From: Mytilisepta virgata
Lineage: Eukaryota > Mollusca > Bivalvia > Mytilida > Mytilidae
Direction of reading: 5' to 3'
Length of the DNA: 64,000 nucleotides
NCBI GenBank assembly: GCA_028015205.1
Contig: JAPWFG010000021.1
Coordinates: forward strand, 620,001 to 684,000
The notes beneath the pieces are model-generated. The model ran no database searches. It was not told where the DNA came from and saw nothing but the letters and a program-made list of their open reading frames with translations. Both the position numbers and the translations under genes were made by a program. Every line of letters begins with the position of its first letter. Within the stretch, counting starts at the first letter, position 1. Below, piece after piece: positions 12,352 to 24,700 of the stretch.

Positions 12352-12545
12352 TGACGTGGAGACAAAATGGACGTCACCCTCAAACCCTTGTCACCAACCA
12401 ACTCTCTCTCGTACTAACTGACCTTAGCCAAATACCAATTTAGTCAAGCAAGGCAAAAGTGGGTAACAACCCCAAATTCTGTGATGTGGAGACAAAATGG
12501 ACGCCACCCTCAAACATACCCTTGTCACCAACCAACGGAAAAACT
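12352..12545 (+). repeat. Duplicate block with internal repeat, copy 1
   Basis: Contains two copies (12352, 12480) of a phrase GTGGAGACAAAATGGACG followed by CACCCTCAAAC. The same two-copy block recurs at 13527-13730. Noncoding. Confidence 0.88.
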
Positions 12546-13074
12546 CAATAATCTTTAATGTTTCTAGTCTTATTTCCCATCACTTGGTGTCTGTCTAATA
12601 GATTATCACCTATAAGCTTTATCTATTTATAGTATAGTACACCATCTTATTGTGTTAACAAAAGTGATGCGTGTTGGAATAAAAATACACATACATTTTT
12701 ATTTTGTAAAAAGAGTGAAAACCGTCCCAAAACATGCAAAGACGTTTAGAAATGTTTTAACAGAAATACTGTTAGCCCTTGTATTCACTTGGCATCTGTC
12801 AGTCAGTCCCTCCCATGCAAATACCTAACTATTGAACACATTTATAAATCTTAAAAACAAAACAAAAGACAAAAAAAAAACAAAAAACAAAACAAAAACA
12901 AAAAACTCTCAGTCTCAAAATTGTAAACACAGGAAGTATTTTGTAAAAGTTGTTCTGTGTCTAGTCCAACATCTAGTATTTAATGAAAACCATGATATTA
13001 TTTTACACTGTTATATCATACAACACAAATATTCAGTAATTCACTAATGTTATCTCTACTTTAGTATGGCTGCT

Positions 13075-13730
13075 TGATATTCAGTTTTATTGACATGGTG
13101 GTGCTAAAATGTTGTGTAAAATAGTTTATATATGTTATTTCTAGTTGTTTTTTTTATATCGCTATTTAGTATGACTGCTTGATATTTAGTTTTATTGACA
13201 CGGTGGTGCCAAAATGTTGTGTAAAATAAAGTTTATATATGTTATTTCTAGTTGTTTTTTTATGTATGAATTAGAGAAAAAAAAAAGGGGGGACTACCAC
13301 CACCTGAAGTCCCTGCAATTTGTATAATTAAATTGTACTTCCAGTCTTCAACCGTTAATTCAACATTGTCATAAAGCTGTTTTAATTCTATGAATCTACT
13401 CAATCCATACTTAAATAATAAGATATATATCTGTCCCCCTTTTTGTTGTAAGCAAAACCTGATAATGTAACCCTAGAATTTTCATTTTGAATTTTAATGT
13501 ATATCTGAATTTCATTATAAATATATTTGTGACGTGGAGACAAAATGGACGTCACCCTCAAATCCTTGTCACCAACTAACTCTCTGTACTAACTGACCTT
13601 AGCTAAATACTAATTTAGTCAAGCAAGGCAAAAGTGGGTAACAACCCAAAATTCTGTGACGTGGAGACAAAATGGACGCCACCCTCAAACATACCCTTGT
13701 AACCAACCAACGGAAAAACTCAGTGCACCA
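13075..13730 (+). repeat. Second copy of the 11.4-12.5 kb duplicated blocks
   Basis: Holds copies 2 and 3 of the 100-bp repeat (13075-13152, 13176-13285), the second ACCACCTGAAGTCCC block (13296-13500) and the second GGAGACAAAATGGACG block (13527-13730). Same order as in the first copy, so one tandem duplication explains it. Confidence 0.88.
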
Positions 13731-14372
13731 CCTTCTCCTCTGTGCGCTTATCTCTATTATATACAGTGCGCCAGCCTGCTCCACTGCTCCAGTGGCTGCT
13801 AATCATCATTATAACACTACTATAAACGATGTATGGTTCAGATTATAAAGGTTATTATCGGATTTGACAATCTGCATTTATAAATTTTAACTGCAGCTTT
13901 GTTTATGTGCAAATGGAATTTGTATGCATTTTTCCAATATGAATTCTCCCAACATATCCCTTAGAAGGTTCTCGAATGCATCATTTTAACACATTGATTT
14001 AAATAAACAAGTATACACATATTTTTAATGTATTTCTGTTTGCAATTACGGAAGAAGAAGAATAAAACAAATTAAAAACATTCTCCTTCCAGTGGGATGT
14101 TTCCGCTTCATGTATTCAGGATTGTTTTTCTACTATAATGCAATTTCTCCTAACTGTAAAGGTTATGAACTTTGAAGATTATGAAGAAGGAAGGTAAAGG
14201 TCAGAGGAATTCCTAACTTAGTTGTTTTTTTGGATTGCTCGGATGTTTACCTTGCACAAAGTGATAAAACCAACCATTATCTATTTTTACATTATTTGTC
14301 ATATGACCTGTCTAAATATATCTCTACCATACCCTAGATAAAAATATTTTTAACAAATGGTCATCTTTATCA

Positions 14373-14735
14373 TTAATGACGAAATTTATCTCGGGCATCT
14401 TTGATAATTATAAACGTGGACAACACACGCAGCCACACACTAAAACTGCTTTTTATCGTCTGATTATTGGATATATTTGTGAAATTAAGCTTCGCTAGCC
14501 CTGACCATGATGACAATGGAACAATAGGAACAATTATTTTCCAAAAATATGCTCTACCTAACTCACGGCATCTTTTGAAAAATTCATCCGTCACTAAGGA
14601 AATGTTTACATCTACAATTTCATTTTCATATATATTCTGAAGGGAAAAGGTAATGCAATGTGTATTTAAGTTCCAGTTCAGAATTAATTGTAACAATAAA
14701 AATATTGACAATTTATGTGGTTGTGTTTTCGTCAT
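14373..14735 (-). CDS. Hypothetical 120-residue ORF, possibly an exon
   Basis: Not recognised. The translation starts with a basic then hydrophobic stretch (LSIFLLLQLILNWNL) resembling a signal peptide, contains NFT and NIS/NQT glycosylation-like sites and a second hydrophobic stretch near the C-terminus. It may be a chance ORF in AT-rich DNA; no flanking exons, splice pattern or domain support it. Confidence 0.2.
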   Translation of the reverse strand: MTKTQPHKLSIFLLLQLILNWNLNTHCITFSLQNIYENEIVDVNISLVTDEFFKRCRELGRAYFWKIIVPIVPLSSWSGLAKLNFTNISNNQTIKSSFSVWLRVLSTFIIIKDARDKFRH

Positions 14736-15080
14736 ATGGACTTTGATGGAACCTGAAGTTCCATTTTGGTAATTCTACGTGGCATACAGTCTACTTCATC
14801 AGTGGATACATCTTCGGTAGTAACGAACAGCCATATGACAATTGGATCACGCTGACCTACATTTCACGCTTCATTGACTTCTGTTAAAATTTGCATTAAC
14901 ATCCATTTCTGGAATACTACTGCATATATATACATGAAACTATCAGATGATACCACCTACTTGACAGGAAAGTTTATGGGAAGCCTGCCACAACATCCAT
15001 ATTGAGTTCCTGTTCCATGAATGACATGGCCGCAACAACTTTTTATTGTCAATATGGCCACCACAAAAAAAAACATTTTT

Positions 15081-15114
15081 ATTGAACCCGCGCTCGCGCG
15101 GGTTCAATGTCTAG
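15081..15114 (+). mobile_element. Probable Helitron 3' terminus (GC-rich hairpin plus CTAG)
   Basis: A perfect 13-bp stem with a 2-nt loop (15081-15108; GC-rich core CCCGCGCTCGCGCGGG) stands out from AT-rich surroundings. It is followed by GT and CTAG, then T at 15115. Helitrons end with a GC-rich hairpin a few bases before CTRR and insert 5' of a T. Homology to the paralogous block at 45476 starts right after this point, as expected if the element inserted here. The 5' end was not located, and no Rep/helicase ORF is visible, so it would be non-autonomous. Confidence 0.6.
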
Positions 15115-15117
15115 TAG

Positions 15118-15775
15118 TTAATTAAAATTTTGATATTAAATGACACAGAAACGAACTTTTATTGCTTTCTTTATCCTACATTCACAGTGAGTAACTAAAT
15201 TCATCTCGAAATAGCGTGGTACTTTGAATTTACCGTTTCAAAAATGCTAGATCTTATGAAAATTAATAGATGGTTTTGTTTTGTTTTATTCTGTTTTTTT
15301 CATTATTGAATTTACTCAGTCTTCGATATTTTGGTTTCCAATATTTTAGACCTTAAGCACAAGTGATGAGTGGTAAATCGAAGCAATGTGCACATATTCT
15401 GCATCAAAATGAGTATAATATAATTTATTATTAAAAAATTCAAGGAATAAATGGAATTCGCCACATTTCATTATTTGTAAAACACCACATCCACAGTTGG
15501 CTGTTTATTGCTTCGTTATTCTTTTGTCAATATATTTCTGTATTTATGTATAAAACCATTTCTTCGGTACGACTATTTATATATAAAATATAACCAATTA
15601 TAAAAATATGATACTAGTAAATTGCCTTTAATATCTTCACCTTCAGTTTTATTACTGAATTGGATTATTTTTAGCTCCCACTCTATATATGTCCTTCACG
15701 GCCCACCATACCTATCACTTGTTTACTATATATACTAACTAACATACATGTACATGATAAATACTTTATTGATAT
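15118..15775 (+). repeat. Upstream block of TTC38 copy A, duplicated at 45476-46164
   Basis: About 650 bp immediately 5' of the TTC38 start codon with close similarity to 45476-46164. It likely contains the promoter and 5' untranslated region; TTTTGTTGCAG at 15774-15784 could be an acceptor for a 5'-UTR exon ending just before the ATG at 15798. It includes a decayed hammerhead-like sequence at 15357-15402. Confidence 0.85.
15357..15402 (+). other. Decayed hammerhead ribozyme-like sequence
   Basis: Aligns with the intact ribozyme at 32688-32733, but the first core base is G instead of C (GTGATGA for CTGATGA) and the GAAA core segment is disrupted. Expected to be inactive. A paralogous decayed copy lies at 45736-45781. 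Confidence 0.6.
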
Positions 15776-15797
15776 TTTGTTGCAGTTGGAAGTTGAC

Positions 15798-18700
15798 ATG
15801 AGAAATAACTGGAGAGATTGTAAGGTAAAGTGTTATGTACATCCATTGTTTATTGTTAGAGATGTGAAGAAACTGACCCTAGATTAATTAAATCCTTTTC
15901 ATTTTAGGCGTGGAAAGAAGTTGGGCTTCCACTTTCAACTTCAAGTAATGAAGCCTGCAAATTGTATGATGCATCCCTTACACAGGTAGATATGTTTCAA
16001 GGACACAAAGGTGTCATACTATTTACTTTTATATTCCACATACGATTTTTTATTATTCCGGGTTGAATTTCTGTAAATTTATGTGAACACTGTAAAGTTA
16101 ATTTTCTGATTCGAAACACTACAAGGATGTATTTTGGTGTATATAAAAAAGTAAAAGTTTTAGTATTAAAAGTCTTTTATTGCACATATAATTATGTACA
16201 TAGATAAGAGAGCAACCATTTGATTTTTATGGGGAGGGGGCTAGGATTAAATTTGAAATTAAAAGGCAAGGCTAGGATTTTGGCAAAATAAACAGACCGG
16301 ATCAGTATAGGTGTGAAAAAATGCAGGACGTGTTTCAATCAGGAAAGAACAAGGGCCCTTTTCTCCTGATATTGTTTCATTCGGTTAGTTTACCTCTGTA
16401 TGTTTAATTTTAAATGTATTGATACTATATATTTAAAGGGATAAATGCGTCACACTGTCATTTTTGGTATCAGGTCAAGTCGCCCCCAAGACACTTCACC
16501 CCAACGACACGTCGCCCAATGGACAACTCGCCCATCCATGTTAGTCAACTCGGCCAACTCACCAACTCACATTAATCAACTCTAAAAATAGAGCATAGGG
16601 GTAAACTGCAGTTTTTGTCTTATATCTAAAAAAAACTAAAGCATTTAGAGCAAAACTGACATGAAGTAAAAATGGTTCTCTTTTAGAAATGTGTCCATTG
16701 ACCTGGACTGTCAACCAAGATGGCTGACGCAGCCGAACTTAGTTTTAACATAGAACCCTATAGAAAAATCAGCCAAATTGACTGCAGCAATTAAATATTT
16801 AGTCCTGCTCAAGGTGAGCGATACAGGCTTCAGTTAATCTTCCGCGAATGGTTTCTGTAATCACCGCAAAGCATCCAAGCGAAAACTAATTTAAAATATG
16901 TAATCACTTAATTTTGATTTTACAAGCCAACAATAATTAAATTATGTAAAACATGAACATGATTGAGAACAAAACAAGAAACTTTATTTTTCAATTACAT
17001 ATGGACAGATTGAAAACTCTGGAAAAAAAATAATGAATAAGAATAGACAGAATGATATGTATATGAATAACTCCATAACAAACAGTATGCATAGACCAGG
17101 ACAACAAGAGGAATATTCAGTCAACAGAATATAGTGTCTTAATATAATACATATAGGCATTAAGCCCGACACCGAGTCTGAAATATGAAATATGAGGTAT
17201 ATAAAGCATAAAATATATAAATGTACATATTGTGCAAACAAAGAAAAGAAACAAAATTAAGTACATACATGTATATTTTAAAATCTATTTTAATCTCATT
17301 TAAAACTCACTACTGATGCCAAATTATTTTATAATTAATGCAATAATTATATAAAGTGAATATAAAATATTAATTTGTGAAAGGAAAGAAATAAAAAAAT
17401 CTTCACAGGTAACATCCAAAACCACCTTAGTTAAAAAGAAATAAATAAATTATTTTATTTTACTATTTTAAAGTGTACTATTTTACTATTATAAGTTCTA
17501 TATAAATGTAAGATCCACCAAATCCATTATGAATTTTACATTACTATGAAATTGCTACTTAATATATTAAAACCCTGTTTTTTATCACATATGATCATAT
17601 TTTACTTAATTTTATCTCTTAGCTATAACTGGTTTACTTTTATTCAAGACTTATATAAAGCAATAATAATTGATTTTAACATATACATGAGATGAGATAG
17701 TTTTAAAAATAAAACCCAAGTCCCTGTATATATGCCATGTAAAAAAACAAAACTTTCCTTCTTTTATATGCATGTGCTGTACATATTTATAATGTGTTAA
17801 AAAAAAAAATTAATAAGGCACTAAGGGTATATACTCCATTCGGAGGTGCTTCTACTTAAAGGAGGCTTATACACAGAAGAAGAAGAAGTAAAGCGATTAA
17901 TAATCGTTTTATGTTTAATGATTAGTGGAAGATAACTTGTACCATACCTGTACGCACCTCGAGGTTAATTTCTTTAAATTCATTTTTTTTTCAATTATAG
18001 TATTTATAAATTGTTTTTTTTTAAATAATTTTTTAATGGCAAAGATTATTTTCAGATGGGTTGAATATATCATTTTTATCGGAGGGCGAATTGTCCAAAT
18101 ACAGATGGATGGATGAATTATTGTTTAACGTCCAGTGGCAACCAGGTGCAGTGAACGACTTGTCCAATACTGTGGAAAATTTATCTCAGTCATATGAGAG
18201 GGCGAGTTGTCTTTGGGCGATGATAAAAAAAATTAATGAAACTGACCTATTGCTTTTGCGATACAGTGCAGTGCATCATTGCCGGTGTTACAGTAACTGT
18301 TACTGGCATTATATTTAAAACAAAACGAATTGGAGTATAAAATGGACAAGGACATTTCGAAATATCTACAAACTTGTATGCCAGAGAAACTAAAATAATT
18401 ATGTCTTGGAATCTTTTGAAACTTTGATCCTGTTGGCGAAACCTACAGTTTTAATATTTTAATTAAAGTGACGGTGCAATAATGTTCAAGACATAATAAT
18501 AACAATCAGGTATCCATTTTAATATTTAACATAACTTTTAACTGGTTGGAAAGGGTGGAGTAAAAAAAATACTATACAGACTTATTAGATTTGTAGAATT
18601 TCTGCCTGCATACATCACACAAATTGTCACTGCGCTTAGGGACTTTAAGGTGTTCATGTTGTGCCTTAGAAATTTTTTGTTCAGACATGATTTGCAGCAC

Positions 18701-21700
18701 GCACAACACAATGGCTTCATTGCGTTATTTACATGTGCTTCTTTACATGATTGTAATAAGATGAGTGATTTTATAAATAAAAAAACCTTTAGTCCAATGT
18801 TACTACCATTTACTCGTGTAAGCACAGCAATATAATCAAACTTGGGGAGGAAGTTGCACAAAGGAACGGGGGAATCTTGATTAATTTATTTCGTGCTAAA
18901 AATTTAGTGATAATTAAAAATGTTAGGCAGGGAAAAATTTAGAAAGAAAGCTTTTGCGGTTTAAAATAATATGTCAAAAATGCGAATCTAGCAACGAACC
19001 AAAAAATTAGCTCTCTCCGAGATTCGAACTCGCAGACAGTTTAATTGTTATGTAATGACCATCAACAGTACCGACTGAGCTATGACGACCATATTTTTAA
19101 TCGGCAATTTAAAGGTATATTTATCTTAATTAAAGTATTGAATTGATTTTTTAAAGAAAAGTTCCAGAAAATGTTTAGGGAGGGTATTTTAAAAACTTCT
19201 TTTACAACCAACACTGGCAGTAAATTTTTTGATGTTACTCTGTTGACTTGAAACAAAGGAATGATGCTTGCAAGTAGGTCAATGACCGCGTGGCTGACCC
19301 CTATGTAATTGATAAACAAATAATTAGGTAAAGGTCGCTTAGCCCAAATAAAATTTTTTCAAAAATAAATATTCTAAATCTATCAACATGAAATAAATTT
19401 TTTAAAATTAATATGTGCCATAAATTGATTTATATCAAAGTTATAAATTGAACTTTATGGCACAAACTGTTGAAGTTGTGCTCTGTTTGATGGTTGTTAG
19501 AAAATGAAAAGAAACACTGTATTGAATTGAAAATGGTCATTTATTAAAATGACGAAAAGGAAAAAATCAATCAACATAATATATACATCAGAATTATACA
19601 AAAATTCAATAAAAACATAAACACTGCTATTACATAACAAAATCTACCATAATAATATCATGCAACCATCAAAGATGGGGGACAAAATTATGCCACAAAT
19701 TGTGTGAATGTAAATGAATGTGCAACACAATGAATGTAAAAGAACACAATGTCCCCATCCACAACCTATACTCAGCAAATTCTGAGACCTTTGTTCCCCA
19801 GAATTTGGGTAAAAAAGAAATTCTGAGACCCTTGTTCCCAAGAATTGGCAAGATAATAAAGTCAAAATACTACTTATGACACTTTTTTCATGAGAATTTG
19901 ACAAAAAAGAGACTAACAAAAAATTCTGAGACCCTTGTTCCCAAGAAATTGGCAAAATAATGAAATAACAAAAAATTCTGAGACCCTTGTTCCCAAGAAT
20001 TTGGCAAAATAATGACAAAGCACAAAAATTCTGAGACCCTTGTTCCCAAGAATTTGACAAATATAAAGCATATACATGACAAAATACAATGTACAAATAT
20101 CAATGAAGTAATATGGCTGAGGCTCTTGTCCCCAAGAATATAAAGAAAATATCATGACGTATGTAAACAATGCATGACAATAAATTTGCACACTGGCTGC
20201 CTTGAAAAATTATATATACATTGTACCTTATATATTACATATGAATTTGACAGAAGCTCTTGTCTCCATGTCAAAACTGTATCTGGTTAACCTAGGTTTC
20301 AAATTCATAATTTTAATACAGGAATGCGAATGTATTTTTTAAAGGCTTTGGAATTCCAACGGCCCATTTGTTGAATTTGTTCTTCTGAACATCCCATGGC
20401 CCACGCCGTGGTTGCTGCCCCAATTCTAAAACTATGGGATTTATAATTTTGTATGTGAAGTCCCAAAAAACTAAGAGAGAGTTTTAATTGATCTGTGAAA
20501 TAATTTCTAGAAACTGAGTCATTGTTCATAAAAGAAAAAAGAGGCTGTTCGTTTTTACTTTCCTGGCCTCTGAGTTGCAAGTATTCCCAAAGAGCAATAA
20601 CTGGACAGTATTTATGTATTTGTTGTCTTTGAACCAATAAAACTGGTATATGTTTCCTTGTGCTGTGTTTATATTGTGACATTTTGATCTCTATAGCAGA
20701 TGGTAATCCATCTTTGTCATTTTCGAATACAAAACGAATATTTTTTCTTGCTAATGCATTACCATGAGGTGGCATTAGTCCGGTTATCTCACCTATTCTA
20801 AGAAAGGCATGAAAAGCCAGTAAATACATTGACTTTACCATAATTAAAACAAATTTTGAGTGCGAAGTATGCACTAATGAATCAACAAGATTTCTCAAAA
20901 TTTCTGGAGTTATTGGAAGCCTAGTATCATGTGACTTTCTTAAATTGCTGTAACCCCGTAGTGTCTTTTCCACTATAAAATGTTTTGTCAAATCAGTATA
21001 ACCTTTTAATTGTAGCATATAGCTAATGGCAGACATGTATGATAAAATGGTAGACGATGCTAAGTTTCGATCAAAACAATGAGCTATGAACATTGTTAAA
21101 TGTTCTAAAGATACAGGAAAGATTGAACTAGTTAAGTAAGTTTGTTCGATAAAGTGTTCATAGAATTTAAAAATTCTTGAATATGATTCTCTTGAGGTTT
21201 TATTCAGTGATTCATTTAAAAGTTGTGCTGCCCTTGATTTTAAAGCTTCGGCATTTCCACTGATTTGACTACTGGTTGAGGGTCCATCATCGGGAACTTT
21301 TCTCTGAACTGCTGTAATTGAAACCGAGAAAGAAGGTCAGCCTCAACATTGTTAACCCCTGGAATGTGTGCTGCTTTAAATAATATATTGTGCTGTAAAA
21401 TCAATACTACAAATTTTCGAACTAATTGCATGATAAGTGGTTGTTTTGATGACTGCTTATTTATAATATGCACTAGAGCTAAATTGTCTGTATGAAAAAT
21501 TACACATTTGTTTCTGAGAAAATTTCCCCACAACTCAATTGCCACAACAATGGGAAAAAATTCTTTTAATGTTATATGATAAGTTTTCCAAACTTTGTTC
21601 CAAGCAACTGCAAACCACTGAGTACCAAACACCCCTCCAAAACCAACGTTACTAGCATCTGTAAACAAATGTAGTTGATCAGACGATTCCCATATGTCAC

Positions 21701-24700
21701 TTAAGAAAAGACATTTGCCATTAAAATTGTCGGCAAAAATGTTCCATGCCTTCATATCTGCCCTCGCTTCCTTAGACAAGCGCCGCCTGTGATGTGGTTT
21801 TTTTAAACCTAGAGTTAGATCTATAATTCTTCTTAGAAATGCCCTTCCCGGGGTAACTACAGAACAAGCAAAATTTAAAAACCCAATTAATGATTGAAGT
21901 TCTTCTAACGTTGCTTTTTTACTATTTTGCATATAGCTCAGTTTTTCCTTTAGTTTTTCAAGTTTGTCTAATGGTAATCTGACTTCCATAGCCACAGAAT
22001 CTATTTCTAAACCTAAAAATGTTATTGTTGTGGTAGGCTGTACTGTTTTTTCCTGTTTAATAGGGAGGCCTATATCATTTGCCATTTCCAAAAATTTAGT
22101 CAGTGTTTTGCAACAAATATTCGAGTTTTTTGGGCCTATAAACAAGAAATCATCAAGTATATGTACACAGCCACCATCCCCCAAACAATTATCAACTATC
22201 CAATGAATACTTGTGCTGAACTGCTCAAAAAGTTTACATGAGTAACTTAAACCCATAGGTAAAGTCTTATCATAATAGTATTGATCATCAACCACAAAAC
22301 CTAGCAGTTCATGATCATCAGGGTGAATTGGAATGATTTTAAAACTGTTCTCAATATCCGTTTTTGCCATAAGGCAATTTGGACCATAAAATTTGACTAA
22401 TCGTATTGCATCTTCAATAGTTTGATATTGCACTGAGCATTCTGAATCTGGAATACCATCATTGATAGACGTGCCTTCCGGAAATGACAAATGATGTATT
22501 ACTCTAAATTCCCCATGGGCCTTCTTTGGGACTAAACCTAATGGTGAAATTTGCAATAAAGGAAAAGGAGTCTTTAAAAAGGGGCCTGCTGCCCGACCAG
22601 ATTGTACTTCTTTATTTATTTTTTCTCTTAACACATCTAAATGGTTGCGCGCAGAAAGCAAGTTTCTGCTATATTTAAATTCTCGTTTGCCTACATATGG
22701 AATTCTAAAACCCTGAGTAAATCCTTGAACTAGAAATTCTCTTTTTATTTTATCATAATTTTTAAGCCAAATTTCAAAGTTTTCTACTTTAATAGGAGTG
22801 ACCACTTGGGAATGGGAATTATTTCCCCTTTTTTGTGGGAGCCTTTGATCCACTTGTACCATTGTCATTGGTATTGCAATGTTTTCTGCTATGTGGTTCC
22901 CCACATTTTTCGCAGATATGTGGGTATTTGCATGATGGTCCCCTTGTACATTTGCCTCCATTGTTGTTGAAGCTATGACAACAAAATCGTTTGTTGGGGC
23001 TCTTTGTTGAAGCCCCCCCAGCTCGAAAGGGCAAATGAACTGTGGAGGATTTTGCAAGTTTTTCAAATTTTATTTTTAAGCCTAGAGACATAGCTTCTGA
23101 GTATAACTCTGTATTTACTTGATCCCAAGGTAAATTATTGAAGTCATGCTCTCTCCATTCCCTAAAAGTCCTATCATATATGAACGCTGCTACTTCACAG
23201 GACCTTCTGGCCAACGTTTGGATTATATTTGCATATTTCATCAAAGACCCTGCTTCTTGCGGAAATTTTGCAACATAGATATTAACAAAAATATGAAATG
23301 CAGACAGCCAGTGTGCAATATTTTCGAATTTAAATGTTGGGTTTTCTTGTTTCTCCCAACTCATGTTACCACTGGGTGTTTCAACAGGTTGAAATCGAAC
23401 TTTGGGAAACTTACGATTAAGCAACATGCCCAGATCAATATATTCATTAGCCCAGATTTTTGCTTTTATCTTAGGATCTATACCCAGAGCCAATGGTTTT
23501 GAAATGCTTTCTTTTGAAAAATTAATGGCACTGTTGCCTTCACTTGTACATGTATCATTTGTATTTACAATATTGTTTTGATTTGCAACATTATTTGCAT
23601 TGTCTAGTTGTACCACGTTTACCGGTATATTATTGCTACCTTTGTTTATGTTTGACACATTGGATGGAACATAAGGAATGTCAATTGGTTGTCTAATCAC
23701 TCCCTGCTGTTGCAATACATTTACTACTGATGCTGCAATTTCAGGTACAGCTGCATCTATATGTTTTTTAATAGTTTGGTCAAGTGTCTCGTTACTTTTT
23801 TCTTCGGGTACATGTACATTCTCTGTGATGTTTGATGTATCAGGTGTTGATTTTTTCTTGGAAAGCCGTCTGGACTTCCGTGGTGGCTCAGACATCCTTT
23901 AAATAAAATATACGTATTTAACTACTGTATGTATTTTACATGTGTAGTGTACATGTATGTTAAATTTTCAATTTTCTTTAAAATGATTGTGTTGACAATT
24001 ACAATGTACATGTGTAGATACCAGTGTATCTCAGAGAAATTTGCTTTAAAATGATCAACACCAGTGTGTTGACAAACGCAATGAAGATACCAGTGTATCT
24101 TAACTGTTCAATTAATGTTGCAATGTTCAACACCAGTGTGCTGACAACTAGATACCAGTGTATCTTACATTTAAAATTGTTGTTAGTTTTCAACACCAGT
24201 GTGTTGACAAGTAGCTATTATCGTATCTTACAAAATTGTAAATCATTAAATATTCTGCATAAAGGTCAACACCAGTGTGCTGACAATAAAAATATCAGTG
24301 TATGTCATAATAATTGTAAATTCTTCAAATTTGTAATGAACGTGTGTGATATATTTATTTGTTGTGTTTTCATATATTAAAATAGCGGCTAACACCAATG
24401 TGTTAACATTGTATGAGCTTTGTGAGTATGCTTGTTTGAAAATTAACTTAAAGGCTTACTTTTATCAAAATTGTTGTTGGCTCTGGGTATTGTTCTATCG
24501 TTAACATGCAGCAGTCAGACTCATGCAATGCCTGAAATAAAATACATACAAATATGCATAAGTTTAAAAACATAAGTACGTATTAACTATAAATCATGCA
24601 AACCTACTAATATTTTTGACTTAATATTTAAAAAGTCTTGTTTTAAGTCTAATATAATAAATATAACATGCCATGTACTAAATGTATACAAAATATATGT

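Noticed and set aside
18538..18861. 107-residue minus-strand ORF with Cys clusters, also at 26149-26472
   Set aside because: It lies in repeat X; the third copy (58012-58290) has an 11-bp deletion that changes the frame, and there are no synonymous-biased differences to suggest coding.
19010..19090. Functional tRNA gene
   Set aside because: Promoter boxes and a T-arm are present, but the acceptor stem ends cannot pair and no proper anticodon arm is visible.
19644..20191. Several overlapping repetitive ORFs in the retroelement tail
   Set aside because: They are frames through the GAGACCCTTGTTCCCAAG repeats; all three frames read equally well, so none is a gene.
23990..24410. CRISPR-like spaced repeats
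   Set aside because: Two alternating palindromic motifs with irregular spacing in a eukaryotic retroelement; no cas genes and no regular spacer length.
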